The position numbers were made by a program, and so were the translations under genes. Below are positions 26,351 through 34,269 of a stretch of 64,000 nucleotides of DNA, piece after piece (position 1 is the first letter of the stretch; each line of letters begins with the position of its first letter). The notes under the pieces were generated by a model. It was not told the DNA's origin. It did no database searches and saw nothing but the letters and a program-made list of their open reading frames with translations. The stretch is from Paraburkholderia sp. LEh10. Lineage in GTDB: Bacteria > Pseudomonadota > Gammaproteobacteria > Burkholderiales > Burkholderiaceae. The stretch lies in assembly GCF_017814945.1 (NCBI RefSeq), contig NZ_JAGIPX010000025.1:58538-122537 (forward strand). The letters run 5' to 3'.

Positions 26351-26932
26351 CTATTGATCGTTTAATCCCTTCCCGTCGAGAATGTGCGGCGTGCATTTTT
26401 CGATTCTCGATTCCCGCGTCTTGGATTGTTTTGCCGCGGAAAAATGCAGGATATACGCTCGTTGACGTCCCGGGGTTAACGATTCAAACGCGGTTTTCAG
26501 GGCCGGCATTTCATCCAGCTTAGTTTTGAATTCTTCCGGCATGTTGAATTCATCGGTCTTTTTAAAAGTTACCTTCAGGCCAGATTTTTCAACCTTGATC
26601 GCTTCGCGGACATACGATTTCAGGACGGATTCCATCCTGGTTATCTCCAGGAGACCCGTGAACCTTATCTGACGGGCCGACTGAACATTCTCCGTCTGCT
26701 GGATCAAAATGCCCCTGGGATCTTTCATCAACGCACCCTTGACGAACAGAAGCGCGCAATACTCGTTGAACGCATGTATTATGACGACGTTTTTATCATC
26801 GAGCGTGTAGCAGGGAACACCCCATTTCAATTCCTCGGTCAAATCGCAGTCGAGAACAATCGCTCTCAGTTTCTCAAGCTCTTCTCGCCATTTTTTGACC
26901 TTGCCTAAATAAGCGTCGACCTTGGGATTCAT
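26351..26932 (-). CDS. YdeI/OmpD-associated family protein (DUF1801-like plus YdeI C-terminus)
   Basis: The 193-residue product starts at 26932 (MNPKVDAYLGKVKKW); the longer upstream frame is not conserved-looking. The N-terminal part (LRAIVLDCDLTEELKWGVPCYT) is the DUF1801/YdeI fold. The C-terminal part (LTPGRQRAYILHFSAAKQSKTRESRIEKC) matches the bacteriocin-protection YdeI segment. It is probably cytoplasmic and linked in some species to polymyxin or bacteriocin tolerance. Base composition is visibly AT-richer than all neighbours (runs such as TTTTTTGACC, TTTTTAAAAG), suggesting recent acquisition. Confidence 0.75.
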   Translation of the reverse strand: MNPKVDAYLGKVKKWREELEKLRAIVLDCDLTEELKWGVPCYTLDDKNVVIIHAFNEYCALLFVKGALMKDPRGILIQQTENVQSARQIRFTGLLEITRMESVLKSYVREAIKVEKSGLKVTFKKTDEFNMPEEFKTKLDEMPALKTAFESLTPGRQRAYILHFSAAKQSKTRESRIEKCTPHILDGKGLNDQ

Positions 26933-27081
26933 TTCCGGCCCTTCGGCAATAAATAGAGTGGGCTCATTATTTGAGCCGGAAATGATGTTGTCAATCCGGC
27001 CAGGCATCGGCGAAATGTCAAATGGGAACGCTCGCGCGCGATAGCAATCAAAGCGCGATCGCACATGGAAAAATCAGCCAG

Positions 27082-27333
27082 ATGAAGACGACGAAAATTT
27101 CGATCATGGTGCTCGCGCTGGCCGCGTTCAGCCCGCTCGCTCATGCGAGCCTCGCCACGGGCGCGCATCAGTTCAAGAACGATGTGAAGACCGCGGGCAG
27201 GAAGACAGGGCACGCGGCGCGCGACGCCGCGCATGCGGTCGGACATGGTGCGAAAACGGCCGGCCACGCCGTCGCCGATACGGCGAAGCATGGCTATCAC
27301 GCGACGAAGAAGTTCGTGACAGGGCACGCTTAA
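27082..27333 (+). CDS. Small exported His/Ala/Lys-rich repetitive protein
   Basis: The 83-residue product starts at 27082. Residues 1-22 form a signal peptide (MKTTKISIMVLALAAFSPLAHA). The mature 60 residues are low complexity and amphipathic: TAGRKTGHAARDAAHAVGHG, then KTAGHAVADTAKHG, with nine His and many Ala, Lys and Thr. The pattern of imperfect 11-residue repeats resembles LEA-like or apolipoprotein-like helices. A role in envelope stress, desiccation or metal binding is conceivable, but I cannot assign one. It is divergent from the YdeI-like gene. Confidence 0.65.
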   Translation: MKTTKISIMVLALAAFSPLAHASLATGAHQFKNDVKTAGRKTGHAARDAAHAVGHGAKTAGHAVADTAKHGYHATKKFVTGHA

Positions 27334-27631
27334 GGCCCGATCGCGTCGTCGCTCATGCGGCCTTGCGATGCGCTGGCCGTTACCCAGCGCGGCCCGGCGC
27401 ACTTCGCGCATCGGTGGTTTTTTTCTTCTTTGCGATGGGCGCATCCGGGCAGATCGACAGGACGGGACGCAGCCGTTGCAAGGCCGGTGTCGCCGATTTG
27501 AAGGGGCGAGCGTGCGCCTGGCCAGCACGTCGCTCGCTCACTCAACGTAGCACGTAATCCGCATGCCAGGACGCGTAGAGGAAATGCGGTTTGCACCGAC
27601 GCGGCGCGCGGCGGGGCCTCATGCGCGACGC

Positions 27632-28435
27632 CTATTCCGTCTTCGTCACCGGCACCGATGCTTCGCTCGTCAGCATCAGGAATGTCAGCGTCTCGCGCAG
27701 ATAGAGGCGCACGGTTGTGTCCGTATGACTCTGATAGCCGATCGACACATCCTGGCCGAGATGCAATTCGTAGTCGCCGCCGCGCATCGACAGCACGCTC
27801 CCGCCCTCGATCGCGGGCGCCCAGATGATGTCGCCGTTGACGATCCGCTTGATGTGCTCGATGACGGGATAGCCCTGGTCGCGTGCTTCGCCGAGCGCCG
27901 TGTACGCGTCGGCGCCGAGCAGCACGGAATAGGGGCCGTCCACGCCGGCGAGGCGCAACTGTTCGAGTGCGTTGCCGATCGCGTTCGGATAGTCGGCGAC
28001 GTCGGCGGGCAGCGCGAGTGGCGGGTTCGACGACCCTTCGCGAACGCCGATGATGCCCGCCGCCTTATAGCCGTCGAAGATCGCGCGGTCCTCGGCGTAG
28101 GCGAGCTCCTTCGCGGCGTCCTTTGCGGGCTGCCAGTCGGAGTCGTTCGCGCCGCGTTCGACGGCGTCGATCGCGTCGCGTTGCAGTTCGAACGGCACGG
28201 TCAGCTGAACGAGCGCCCGCACGTCGGACAGCTTTGCGGCGACACCGTGATGCGGCGCCGTGATCGCAAGCTGGTGCCCCGTGCCCACGGCGGACAGATC
28301 GGTGCCGCCCGGACCTTTGACGTCGACCACGCGACGTCCGGCGACGCTGCGCTTGAAGGTGCGCGCCACTTCCTCTTCGATTTGCGCCCACGCGGCACTG
28401 GAGATCGGGGCAAGCTCACGATGCAGGTTATTCAT
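27632..28435 (-). CDS. Family 1 encapsulin nanocompartment shell protein
   Basis: The 267-residue shell protein has the family 1 (linocin M18/HK97-fold) features: MNNLHRELAPISSAAWAQIEEEV at the N-terminus, RRVVDVKGPGG, a VPFELQRDAIDAVERGA spine helix region, AEDRAIFDGYKAAGIIG and the C-terminal YLRETLTFLMLT. It should self-assemble into an icosahedral compartment of about 60 subunits. The start overlaps the peroxidase stop by 8 nt (ATGAATAA), so shell and cargo are translationally coupled. Older databases call such proteins bacteriocins or proteases; the cargo gene next door supports the encapsulin reading. Confidence 0.93.
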   Translation of the reverse strand: MNNLHRELAPISSAAWAQIEEEVARTFKRSVAGRRVVDVKGPGGTDLSAVGTGHQLAITAPHHGVAAKLSDVRALVQLTVPFELQRDAIDAVERGANDSDWQPAKDAAKELAYAEDRAIFDGYKAAGIIGVREGSSNPPLALPADVADYPNAIGNALEQLRLAGVDGPYSVLLGADAYTALGEARDQGYPVIEHIKRIVNGDIIWAPAIEGGSVLSMRGGDYELHLGQDVSIGYQSHTDTTVRLYLRETLTFLMLTSEASVPVTKTE

Positions 28436-29492
28436 ATTGCGAGGTTCCTTTCAGAGATCCGATATTCAGCGAGCCATCGTGGCGCGGCTCGATGGAAACG
28501 GGTGGTTCGGGCGGCGCGCCGGCGTCGTCATCGGCGGCGGCCTGCTGCGGATCGCGGTCCGCGAGTGCTTCGAGCAAACCGGCTGATGGCACGAAGAACA
28601 GGCCTCCCGTGACGGCGCGGCTGTAGTCGAGCAGCCGGTCGTAATTGCCCGGTGGCCGTCCGATGAACATGTTTTCGAGCATCTTTTCGAGCGGCTCGGG
28701 CGAGCGGGCGTAGCCGATGAAGTAGGTTCCGAACTCGCCGGAACCGGGGCGGCCGAACGGCATGTTGTCGCGCAGGATCTTCACTTCCTGGCCGTTTTCG
28801 ACGAGCGTCGTCAGCGAACTGTGCGACGACGTCGGCTTGACGGCATCGTCGAGCTCGATATCGGACAGCTTCGTGCGGCCGATGATGCGCTCCTGCGTCT
28901 CGACGGACAGCGCGTTCCAGCCGTCCATATCGTGCAGGTACTTTTGCACGAGCACATAGCTGCCCGCTGCGAACCCGGGGTCTTCGTCGCCGATCATCGT
29001 GAAGTCGACGGCCTCGCGGCCCGTCGGGTTCTCGGTGCCGTCGACGAAACCGACCATGCTGCGCAAGTCGAAGTAGCGAAAGCCGTGCACCTCGTCGACG
29101 ACGGTGATGGCGTCGCCGAGCCGGCGCAGCAACTGCGTGGCGAGCTCGAAGCAGAGGTCCATCTGATCGGCGCGGATATGCAGCAGCACATCGCCCGGCG
29201 TCGCGATCGCGCGGCGTCCGGGCGGACCGAATTCGCGAAACGGATGAAGCAGCGCGGGGCGCGGGGCGCCGAACAGCGTGTCCCACGCGTCGGAGCCGAA
29301 GCCGCACACGCACGACAGGTTGCCGGAAGGCACGCGCTTGCCGACCGAGCGCACGAGGGCGGCGACGTCCGCACACCATGCGCGCACAGTGCCGGCCGAG
29401 TCCTCGCCGGTGTCGAGCGTCGCGACGATGAAGATCGCGCTGCGGGTGATGGGACTGTAGACGGCCTGGGGTTCTGGAGTGTCGTTGGGCAT
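28428..29492 (-). CDS. DyP-type heme peroxidase, encapsulin cargo
   Basis: The 354-residue dye-decolorising peroxidase shows GFVDGTENP (distal Asp D151 in GxxDG), the proximal heme ligand H224 in TSSHSSL and the distal Arg R241 in LRDNMPFG. After the folded domain (about 310 residues) comes an acidic, proline-rich linker (312-338) and a terminal tail DGSLNIGSLKG. This is a canonical encapsulin targeting peptide (LxIGSL type). The enzyme is therefore packaged inside the shell encoded just downstream. The start at 29492 is chosen because of AGGA upstream; the longer frame adds 13 residues. The physiological substrate is unknown; oxidative-stress defence is usual for these pairs. Confidence 0.94.
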   Translation of the reverse strand: MPNDTPEPQAVYSPITRSAIFIVATLDTGEDSAGTVRAWCADVAALVRSVGKRVPSGNLSCVCGFGSDAWDTLFGAPRPALLHPFREFGPPGRRAIATPGDVLLHIRADQMDLCFELATQLLRRLGDAITVVDEVHGFRYFDLRSMVGFVDGTENPTGREAVDFTMIGDEDPGFAAGSYVLVQKYLHDMDGWNALSVETQERIIGRTKLSDIELDDAVKPTSSHSSLTTLVENGQEVKILRDNMPFGRPGSGEFGTYFIGYARSPEPLEKMLENMFIGRPPGNYDRLLDYSRAVTGGLFFVPSAGLLEALADRDPQQAAADDDAGAPPEPPVSIEPRHDGSLNIGSLKGTSQYE

Positions 29493-29910
29493 CGGATCAC
29501 GTCCTGTTGAAACCGTTGCTGGTGGCGACAAAGGCGAAAGCTCGCCGCATGGGAGAGTAACGCGATCAAGAAATTTTGTCGCCCGAGGGGATCGTCATGT
29601 TCCGCCGCGTGATTTTCAGCTTTCACGCAGGAGCAATCTCGCGTGTTTCCATCCGGCATGGCGTGGTCTTGCAACAAAGCGGCATTTGCGCAACGCGACA
29701 TGCACTCACTCCTTTGGCCGAACGTGGAAGCAAGCGTAACGTGTTCGACACAATGGAATTTGCTCGCGCTGCACCGATGCTTCGAATTTGCACGACTGGC
29801 TCCGACATTGGCAGAGCGCGGTCGCGCCCGCATGCTGCCGTTGCTGGCTCACTCTCCGCTAATACTGACGTCGCATACTCCGTCGCACGTCATCGGAAAG
29901 GAGTGGCATC
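29493..29910. other. Intergenic region between divergent DyP and cupin genes
   Basis: There are 418 bp with several small ORFs that lack family features. They must include the promoter of the DyP-encapsulin operon and that of the cupin gene. No clear palindrome was found. Confidence 0.4.
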
Positions 29911-30420
29911 ATGAATGGAGTGTCTTGTGGAGTATCTTGTGGCGTTCGATCGGCGAATGGTTCTGTCGTCATACCCGCGATCGGACTTGAAATGAAGGTG
30001 CGTATTTCGCCAAAGGCGACGGGCGGCCGTTTCACACTGATCGAGACGACCCACGCGCCAGGCTATGGACCGCCGTTGCACCGGCATCGTGAAGCGGAAT
30101 ACTTTTATGTGCTGAACGGGCGATATCTGTACGAGGTGAATCACGCGCGCTTCGAAGTGGAAGCGGGCGACACGGTGATGGTGCCGGGCAATGTGCCACA
30201 CGGTTTCGTGAACATCGATACGCAACCATCGAAGCAACTGGTGCTGCTGGAGCCGGGCCTCGACGCAATGGCCTTTTTCATGGAGCTTGGCGGCGTCATG
30301 AAAGACGGCGAGCTGAATGTGGAGGCGCGAAACGTATTTAGCGCGAGATGGGGCGTCGATTTTCTCGGGCCGCCGCTGAAGCCCGCTCGCGTGTCGGTGT
30401 GCGAAGGGCTTCAGGGTTGA
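29911..30420 (+). CDS. Cupin domain protein
   Basis: The 169-residue single cupin fold has the metal motif PPLHRHREAEYFYVLNGRY (H-x-H-x3-E spacing) and the second motif VPGNVPHGFVNI. The start at 29911 is preceded by AAAGGAG. The first dozen residues carry a doubled VSCG from a 12-bp tandem repeat. Cupins are enzymes or small-molecule sensors; nothing in the context tells which. It converges with the FAD-oxidoreductase gene of the IclR-linked cluster. Confidence 0.8.
   Translation: MNGVSCGVSCGVRSANGSVVIPAIGLEMKVRISPKATGGRFTLIETTHAPGYGPPLHRHREAEYFYVLNGRYLYEVNHARFEVEAGDTVMVPGNVPHGFVNIDTQPSKQLVLLEPGLDAMAFFMELGGVMKDGELNVEARNVFSARWGVDFLGPPLKPARVSVCEGLQG
29917..29940. repeat. 12-bp tandem duplication in cupin N-terminus
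   Basis: GGAGTGTCTTGT is followed directly by GGAGTATCTTGT (one mismatch), encoding a doubled Gly-Val-Ser-Cys. Confidence 0.85.
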
Positions 30421-30462
30421 GCGAAGCGCGTGTCGCGGCTGCCTGAGCGGGCGATGCAGCGC

Positions 30463-32232
30463 TTAAGGCAGTTCGTGCAAACAGGCATTCGCACGCGTGC
30501 GGCCAACGGCATCGCGATCAGAAGATTTGCCAGCGACGAATTTGGCGATTCGCCATCCGAATACGATGGCGGGGCCGAGTGTCGTGCCCGGTCCCGGATA
30601 GGTGCCGCGAAAGATCGACGCCAGATCGTTGCCGCACGCGAAGAGCCCGGGAATCACCGCACCATTCGCATCGAGCACTTCGCCGTTGGCGGTGCCCGCA
30701 AGCCCGGCGCTGCACGCGAGATCGGCGGGCCATACCGTGACGGCGTAATAGGGCCCGTCGCCAAGCGGGCGCACGCACGGATTGGGCTGTTGCGCGGCAT
30801 CGCCGTTGAAGCGGCTCATGGGACTCGCGCCCCGCCCGAATAAAGGATCTTCGCTCGATACGGCATGACGGTTATAGGTTTCGACCGTGCGCGCAAGACC
30901 GTCTGCATCGACGCCCAGTTTCATCGCCAGTTCGGCCAACGTTGCGCCCTTGACCAGATAGCCGGACCGTTCGAACCCGGCAATGCGCGCGCTGCTGCGG
31001 CCGGGCATCAGCAGACCCAATCCATAGTCGCGGATGAACGCCGCATCGACGATCAGGTGAGCGGGCACGCTGGGCCCATCGCCTGCGTCGTGCAACATGC
31101 CCATCACGAAGTCGTGGTACGAGTTCGACTCGTTGACGAAGCGCTGCCCCCGGCTGTTGACGGCGATCAGCCCGGGCTTCGCGCGATCGAGAATGATGTG
31201 CGGCCATACGCTGTCGCTGCCGTCACGCGAACGGCGAATCGAGCAGGGCATCCAGAGCCCGGGGCTATCGCCGCCGTTATCGAGCCGCGCATCGATCTGC
31301 AGTGCGCTGCTCACGCCGTCACCCGTGTGTGTATCGGGCGATAGTGAAAGCCGTTGCGCGGCGGCGGGGAACAGTTGCTTGCGCAATTCCGGATGACGTG
31401 TGATCCCACCCGTTGCGAGCACGACACCAACGCGCGCGCCGATGCGCTTGCGTGAGCCGTCTGTCGAGCCCGTCACCGCGCCCGTCACTCTGCCGTCCTC
31501 GCGTATCAGTTCGATCAGCGGTGCTTCGAAGCGCACGTCGACGCCGCGTTTGCGCAGGCTATGAAAGAGCCGGGCGGCGAGCGCATTGCCCATCACCAGT
31601 TGCGTGCCGCGCGGATAGCGCAAGCGGTCGATCAGACAGCGGCCCACGACGGCGGCCGTCCGCGTGAAATGACGGGCGGATGCGAACGGCGACAGCAACG
31701 CGCCAAGATCGCTGCGATTGACCATCATCCCGCCAAGACCCATGAACTCCTTGCGCGGCGGCCTGACGCGCGAGAAGTCCTTGCCGAGCACGCGGGCGTC
31801 GAACGGCATGGGCGCGAGCGCGCGGCCGCCGAACGCCGCGCCGGGGCCAGTGACGTAGTCGGGGTGCGCGGCCGCCGCGATGAACTTGACATCGCTGATG
31901 CGCTGCAATTCATCGATGGCGAGCGGGCCGCTTTGCAAAAACGCTTCGCGCGCTTCATCGCCGCCACGCTCGCTTACCACCGATTGCAGAAAGCGCCGCG
32001 CATCGTCGACGCTATCGGGCACGCCGGCATCGACGCTCAGCCGCGTGCCTGGCACCCAGGTCGTACCGCCCGACGTCGACGTAATGCCGCCGACGGCATC
32101 GGTTTTCTCGCATACGAGGACTTTCAATCCTTCATGATGGGCGATCAGCGCGGTGGTCATTCCCGCTGCGCCCGCGCCGAAAATGAGCAGATCGACTTCT
32201 TCGTCCCAATGGCCGTCATGGTTTGATTGCAT
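30463..32232 (-). CDS. FAD-dependent oxidoreductase (FAD_binding_2, 3-ketosteroid dehydrogenase-like)
   Basis: The 589-residue flavoprotein starts at the ATG at 32232 (MQSNHDGHWDEEVDLL). It has an N-terminal dinucleotide motif FGAGAAGMTTALIA, EKTDAVGGITSTSGG, and the C-terminal FAD-closing segment CGNDLASIFRGTYPGPGTTLGPAIVFG. This is the fumarate-reductase/KstD fold used for 1,2-desaturation of cyclic ketones or acids. It follows the shikimate-dehydrogenase-like gene by 95 bp on the same strand and is a paralogue of the plus-strand flavoprotein at 34270, so the pathway may need two desaturations. Confidence 0.87.
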   Translation of the reverse strand: MQSNHDGHWDEEVDLLIFGAGAAGMTTALIAHHEGLKVLVCEKTDAVGGITSTSGGTTWVPGTRLSVDAGVPDSVDDARRFLQSVVSERGGDEAREAFLQSGPLAIDELQRISDVKFIAAAAHPDYVTGPGAAFGGRALAPMPFDARVLGKDFSRVRPPRKEFMGLGGMMVNRSDLGALLSPFASARHFTRTAAVVGRCLIDRLRYPRGTQLVMGNALAARLFHSLRKRGVDVRFEAPLIELIREDGRVTGAVTGSTDGSRKRIGARVGVVLATGGITRHPELRKQLFPAAAQRLSLSPDTHTGDGVSSALQIDARLDNGGDSPGLWMPCSIRRSRDGSDSVWPHIILDRAKPGLIAVNSRGQRFVNESNSYHDFVMGMLHDAGDGPSVPAHLIVDAAFIRDYGLGLLMPGRSSARIAGFERSGYLVKGATLAELAMKLGVDADGLARTVETYNRHAVSSEDPLFGRGASPMSRFNGDAAQQPNPCVRPLGDGPYYAVTVWPADLACSAGLAGTANGEVLDANGAVIPGLFACGNDLASIFRGTYPGPGTTLGPAIVFGWRIAKFVAGKSSDRDAVGRTRANACLHELP

Positions 32233-32327
32233 GCGTATGTCTCTTGCGTTCCGTGATCGAGTGGTGAATGTCATGGCGCGCCCGATACGCCGCGCGTCCG
32301 TGACGATGGCCGTTCACCGCGCGGCGT

Positions 32328-33170
32328 TCAACCATGCGCGTCCAGCAGAAACTCGACCATGCGGTCGCACACGCGCGCGAACATCTGCGTGCCCGTCACT
32401 GTCTTGCAGCCCCGCGCACGTGCGGCTTCGATGAACGGCGTGAGCGGCGGCTTCGTGACGACGTCGCCGACGAACGTCGCTGCAGGCAGACGCGATACAT
32501 CGATGGGCAACGGATCGTCGGCGCACATGCCCATGGGCGATGCATTCACGACCACATCAAACGATTCGGGCGCGAGATCCGCAGGTGCCGTGCGCGCGCC
32601 GCCGCATTGCAATGCGGCGAGCCGTGTGACGAGCGATGCCGTGCGCGCCGTGTCGTTGTCGTGCACGTCGAGCGACGCGACACCCGCATTGATGAGCGCA
32701 TGGCCGATCGCCGAGCCCGCGCCGCCCGCGCCGATCAGCAACGCGCGCTTGCCCCGAAGCTCGCAGCCGGCGTCCGCGAGCGCGGCGACAAAGCCGGTGC
32801 CATCGAACATGCCGCCGTGCCAGCCGCCTTCGGGGGCGCGTCGCAACGTATTGACCGCGCCGAGAAAGGCCGCTTCGTCGGAAAGACTCGCGCAGAAGGC
32901 GGCTGCGCTGAACTTGTGCGGCACGGTGATGATCACGCCGTCGACATTGCGCATCGATGCGACGCCCGCGAAGAAGGCGGCGAGGTCGGCGGGCGCGACA
33001 TGCGCGGGGACGACGAGCGCATCGCGTCCCGCCTCGCGCAGCGCGGCTGTCACGCCGCTGGGCGAGCGCACCTGCGCGATGGGATCGCCGACGATGAAGT
33101 ACACGCGCGTCGCGCCGCTGAGTCCTTCGTCGAGTGATACGGCGACGTCCGTTGCAGTCGTTCGGGTCAT
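32328..33170 (-). CDS. Shikimate/quinate dehydrogenase-like protein
   Basis: The 280-residue AroE-family protein has the substrate-binding Ser pair in VRSPSG, the catalytic Lys in TVPHKF, the Asp in FDGTGFV, and the NADP domain GAGGAGSAIGHAL. The location in a catabolic cluster suggests a catabolic shikimate/quinate dehydrogenase rather than the biosynthetic aroE. A GAGGTG ribosome site precedes the ATG. An operator-like inverted repeat at 33218 lies 48 bp upstream. Confidence 0.85.
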   Translation of the reverse strand: MTRTTATDVAVSLDEGLSGATRVYFIVGDPIAQVRSPSGVTAALREAGRDALVVPAHVAPADLAAFFAGVASMRNVDGVIITVPHKFSAAAFCASLSDEAAFLGAVNTLRRAPEGGWHGGMFDGTGFVAALADAGCELRGKRALLIGAGGAGSAIGHALINAGVASLDVHDNDTARTASLVTRLAALQCGGARTAPADLAPESFDVVVNASPMGMCADDPLPIDVSRLPAATFVGDVVTKPPLTPFIEAARARGCKTVTGTQMFARVCDRMVEFLLDAHG

Positions 33171-33217
33171 GCTGTTTTCACCTCGAGGATAAAGCGATGT
33201 TGGGAACTGTAGTTCAA

Positions 33218-33236
33218 AATGGAATGCTATTCAACA
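33218..33236. promoter_or_regulatory. Candidate IclR operator, site 1
   Basis: AATGGAATGCTATTCAACA matches the near-perfect palindrome at 34205 at 14 of 19 positions. It lies upstream of the shikimate-dehydrogenase-like gene. Confidence 0.5.
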
Positions 33237-33255
33237 ATTAACGAAAAGTGCTGCG

Positions 33256-34161
33256 CTATTCCGCTTCTCGCTCGCAGCGATAGAAGTCCACCGTCTGCCG
33301 CAGACCTGCTTCGACGGAAGTGCGCGGCAGGCCGGGCAACAGACGCTCCAGTGCGCTATCGTGCGGAAACGCCGTGGCGATTGGCAGCGGCGAGCCGGCG
33401 GCATCGATGCGCGCGCCAGGCGCGATCGTCGCGATCGTGTCGATCACCGTCTTCACCGACGCGAGTTCTCCAGCGAGCGTGAATGCATGCGCCCCTTCGA
33501 TGTCGCGCAACAGCGCGGCTTCGTAAGCGGCCGCGACGTCGTCCGCGAACACGAAGCCTGTCGATCCCGTGAACGGCATCGTATAGCGCTCGTTGCGCGC
33601 CGCCGCGCGGCACGCGAGGCTCGGGCCCGCGCTGGACCCCGTCTCGCGGCCCGCGCCGTAGACGACGAGGGGGCGAAACCCGACGCTCGCGATGCCATGA
33701 TCGTTCCAGTACGCACGCGCCGAGCCTTCGCAGGCGAGCTTGAATGCGCCGTAGTGCGTTTGCGGATGCGGCGTTGCTCCATCGTCGGGTCCAAAGACGC
33801 CCGCGCTGCTCGCGTAGAGCACGCGTGCGAGTCCCGCGGCGCGCGCCGCGTCGAACACGTTCAACGTGCCGATCAGGTTGATCTGCGCGCCGCGCACGGG
33901 GTTCGCCGCGCAATCGGGCGTGAGGATGCCCGCAAGATGAATGACCGCGTCGCAGCCTTCCAGCGCGCGTGCGACGTCGGCGCGCTGCGCGATGTCGCCC
34001 GTGCGCCATTGCACCGTCGCAGCCCGTTCAGGCGCGAGCGCCTCCAGCAGGTGCGGCTTCGCCCGCAGATCGAACGCGACGCAATCGATGCCGCGCGCGA
34101 GCAAGCGCCGCATGATCCACGCCCCGAGAAAACCGCTGCCACCTGTCACCAGTACCCGCAT
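33256..34161 (-). CDS. NAD-dependent epimerase/dehydratase (extended SDR)
   Basis: The 301-residue extended SDR has the cofactor motif TGGSGFLGAWI at the N-terminus, the active YGAFK (YxxxK) and RPLVVYG. The start at 34161 (MRVLVTGG) puts the Rossmann motif at the very N-terminus, as in the family. Its stop lies 85 bp before the shikimate-dehydrogenase-like gene on the same strand. It is divergent from the flavoprotein at 34270. It may act on a sugar nucleotide or on the cyclic hydroxy-acid intermediate of the cluster; the substrate is not readable. Confidence 0.85.
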   Translation of the reverse strand: MRVLVTGGSGFLGAWIMRRLLARGIDCVAFDLRAKPHLLEALAPERAATVQWRTGDIAQRADVARALEGCDAVIHLAGILTPDCAANPVRGAQINLIGTLNVFDAARAAGLARVLYASSAGVFGPDDGATPHPQTHYGAFKLACEGSARAYWNDHGIASVGFRPLVVYGAGRETGSSAGPSLACRAAARNERYTMPFTGSTGFVFADDVAAAYEAALLRDIEGAHAFTLAGELASVKTVIDTIATIAPGARIDAAGSPLPIATAFPHDSALERLLPGLPRTSVEAGLRQTVDFYRCEREAE

Positions 34162-34204
34162 GCCATTCCTCCTCGTCGTCAAAATTCTTTGCATGATCGT
34201 CAAT

Positions 34205-34223
34205 TGTGGAATAGTATTCCACA
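34205..34223. promoter_or_regulatory. Candidate IclR operator, site 2 (perfect palindrome)
   Basis: TGTGGAATA-G-TATTCCACA is a perfect 9-bp inverted repeat around one base, between the divergent epimerase and flavoprotein genes. A further pair TTCCA-N7-TGGAA follows at 34235-34251. Confidence 0.7.
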
Positions 34224-34269
34224 TCGCAAGCTAATTCCAGCCATTATGGAAAACCTCGCAGGAACCGGG

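Noticed and set aside
27363..27557. Two short plus-strand ORFs in the argG-encapsulin interval
   Set aside because: No ribosome site and no recognisable domain; the two frames overlap each other.
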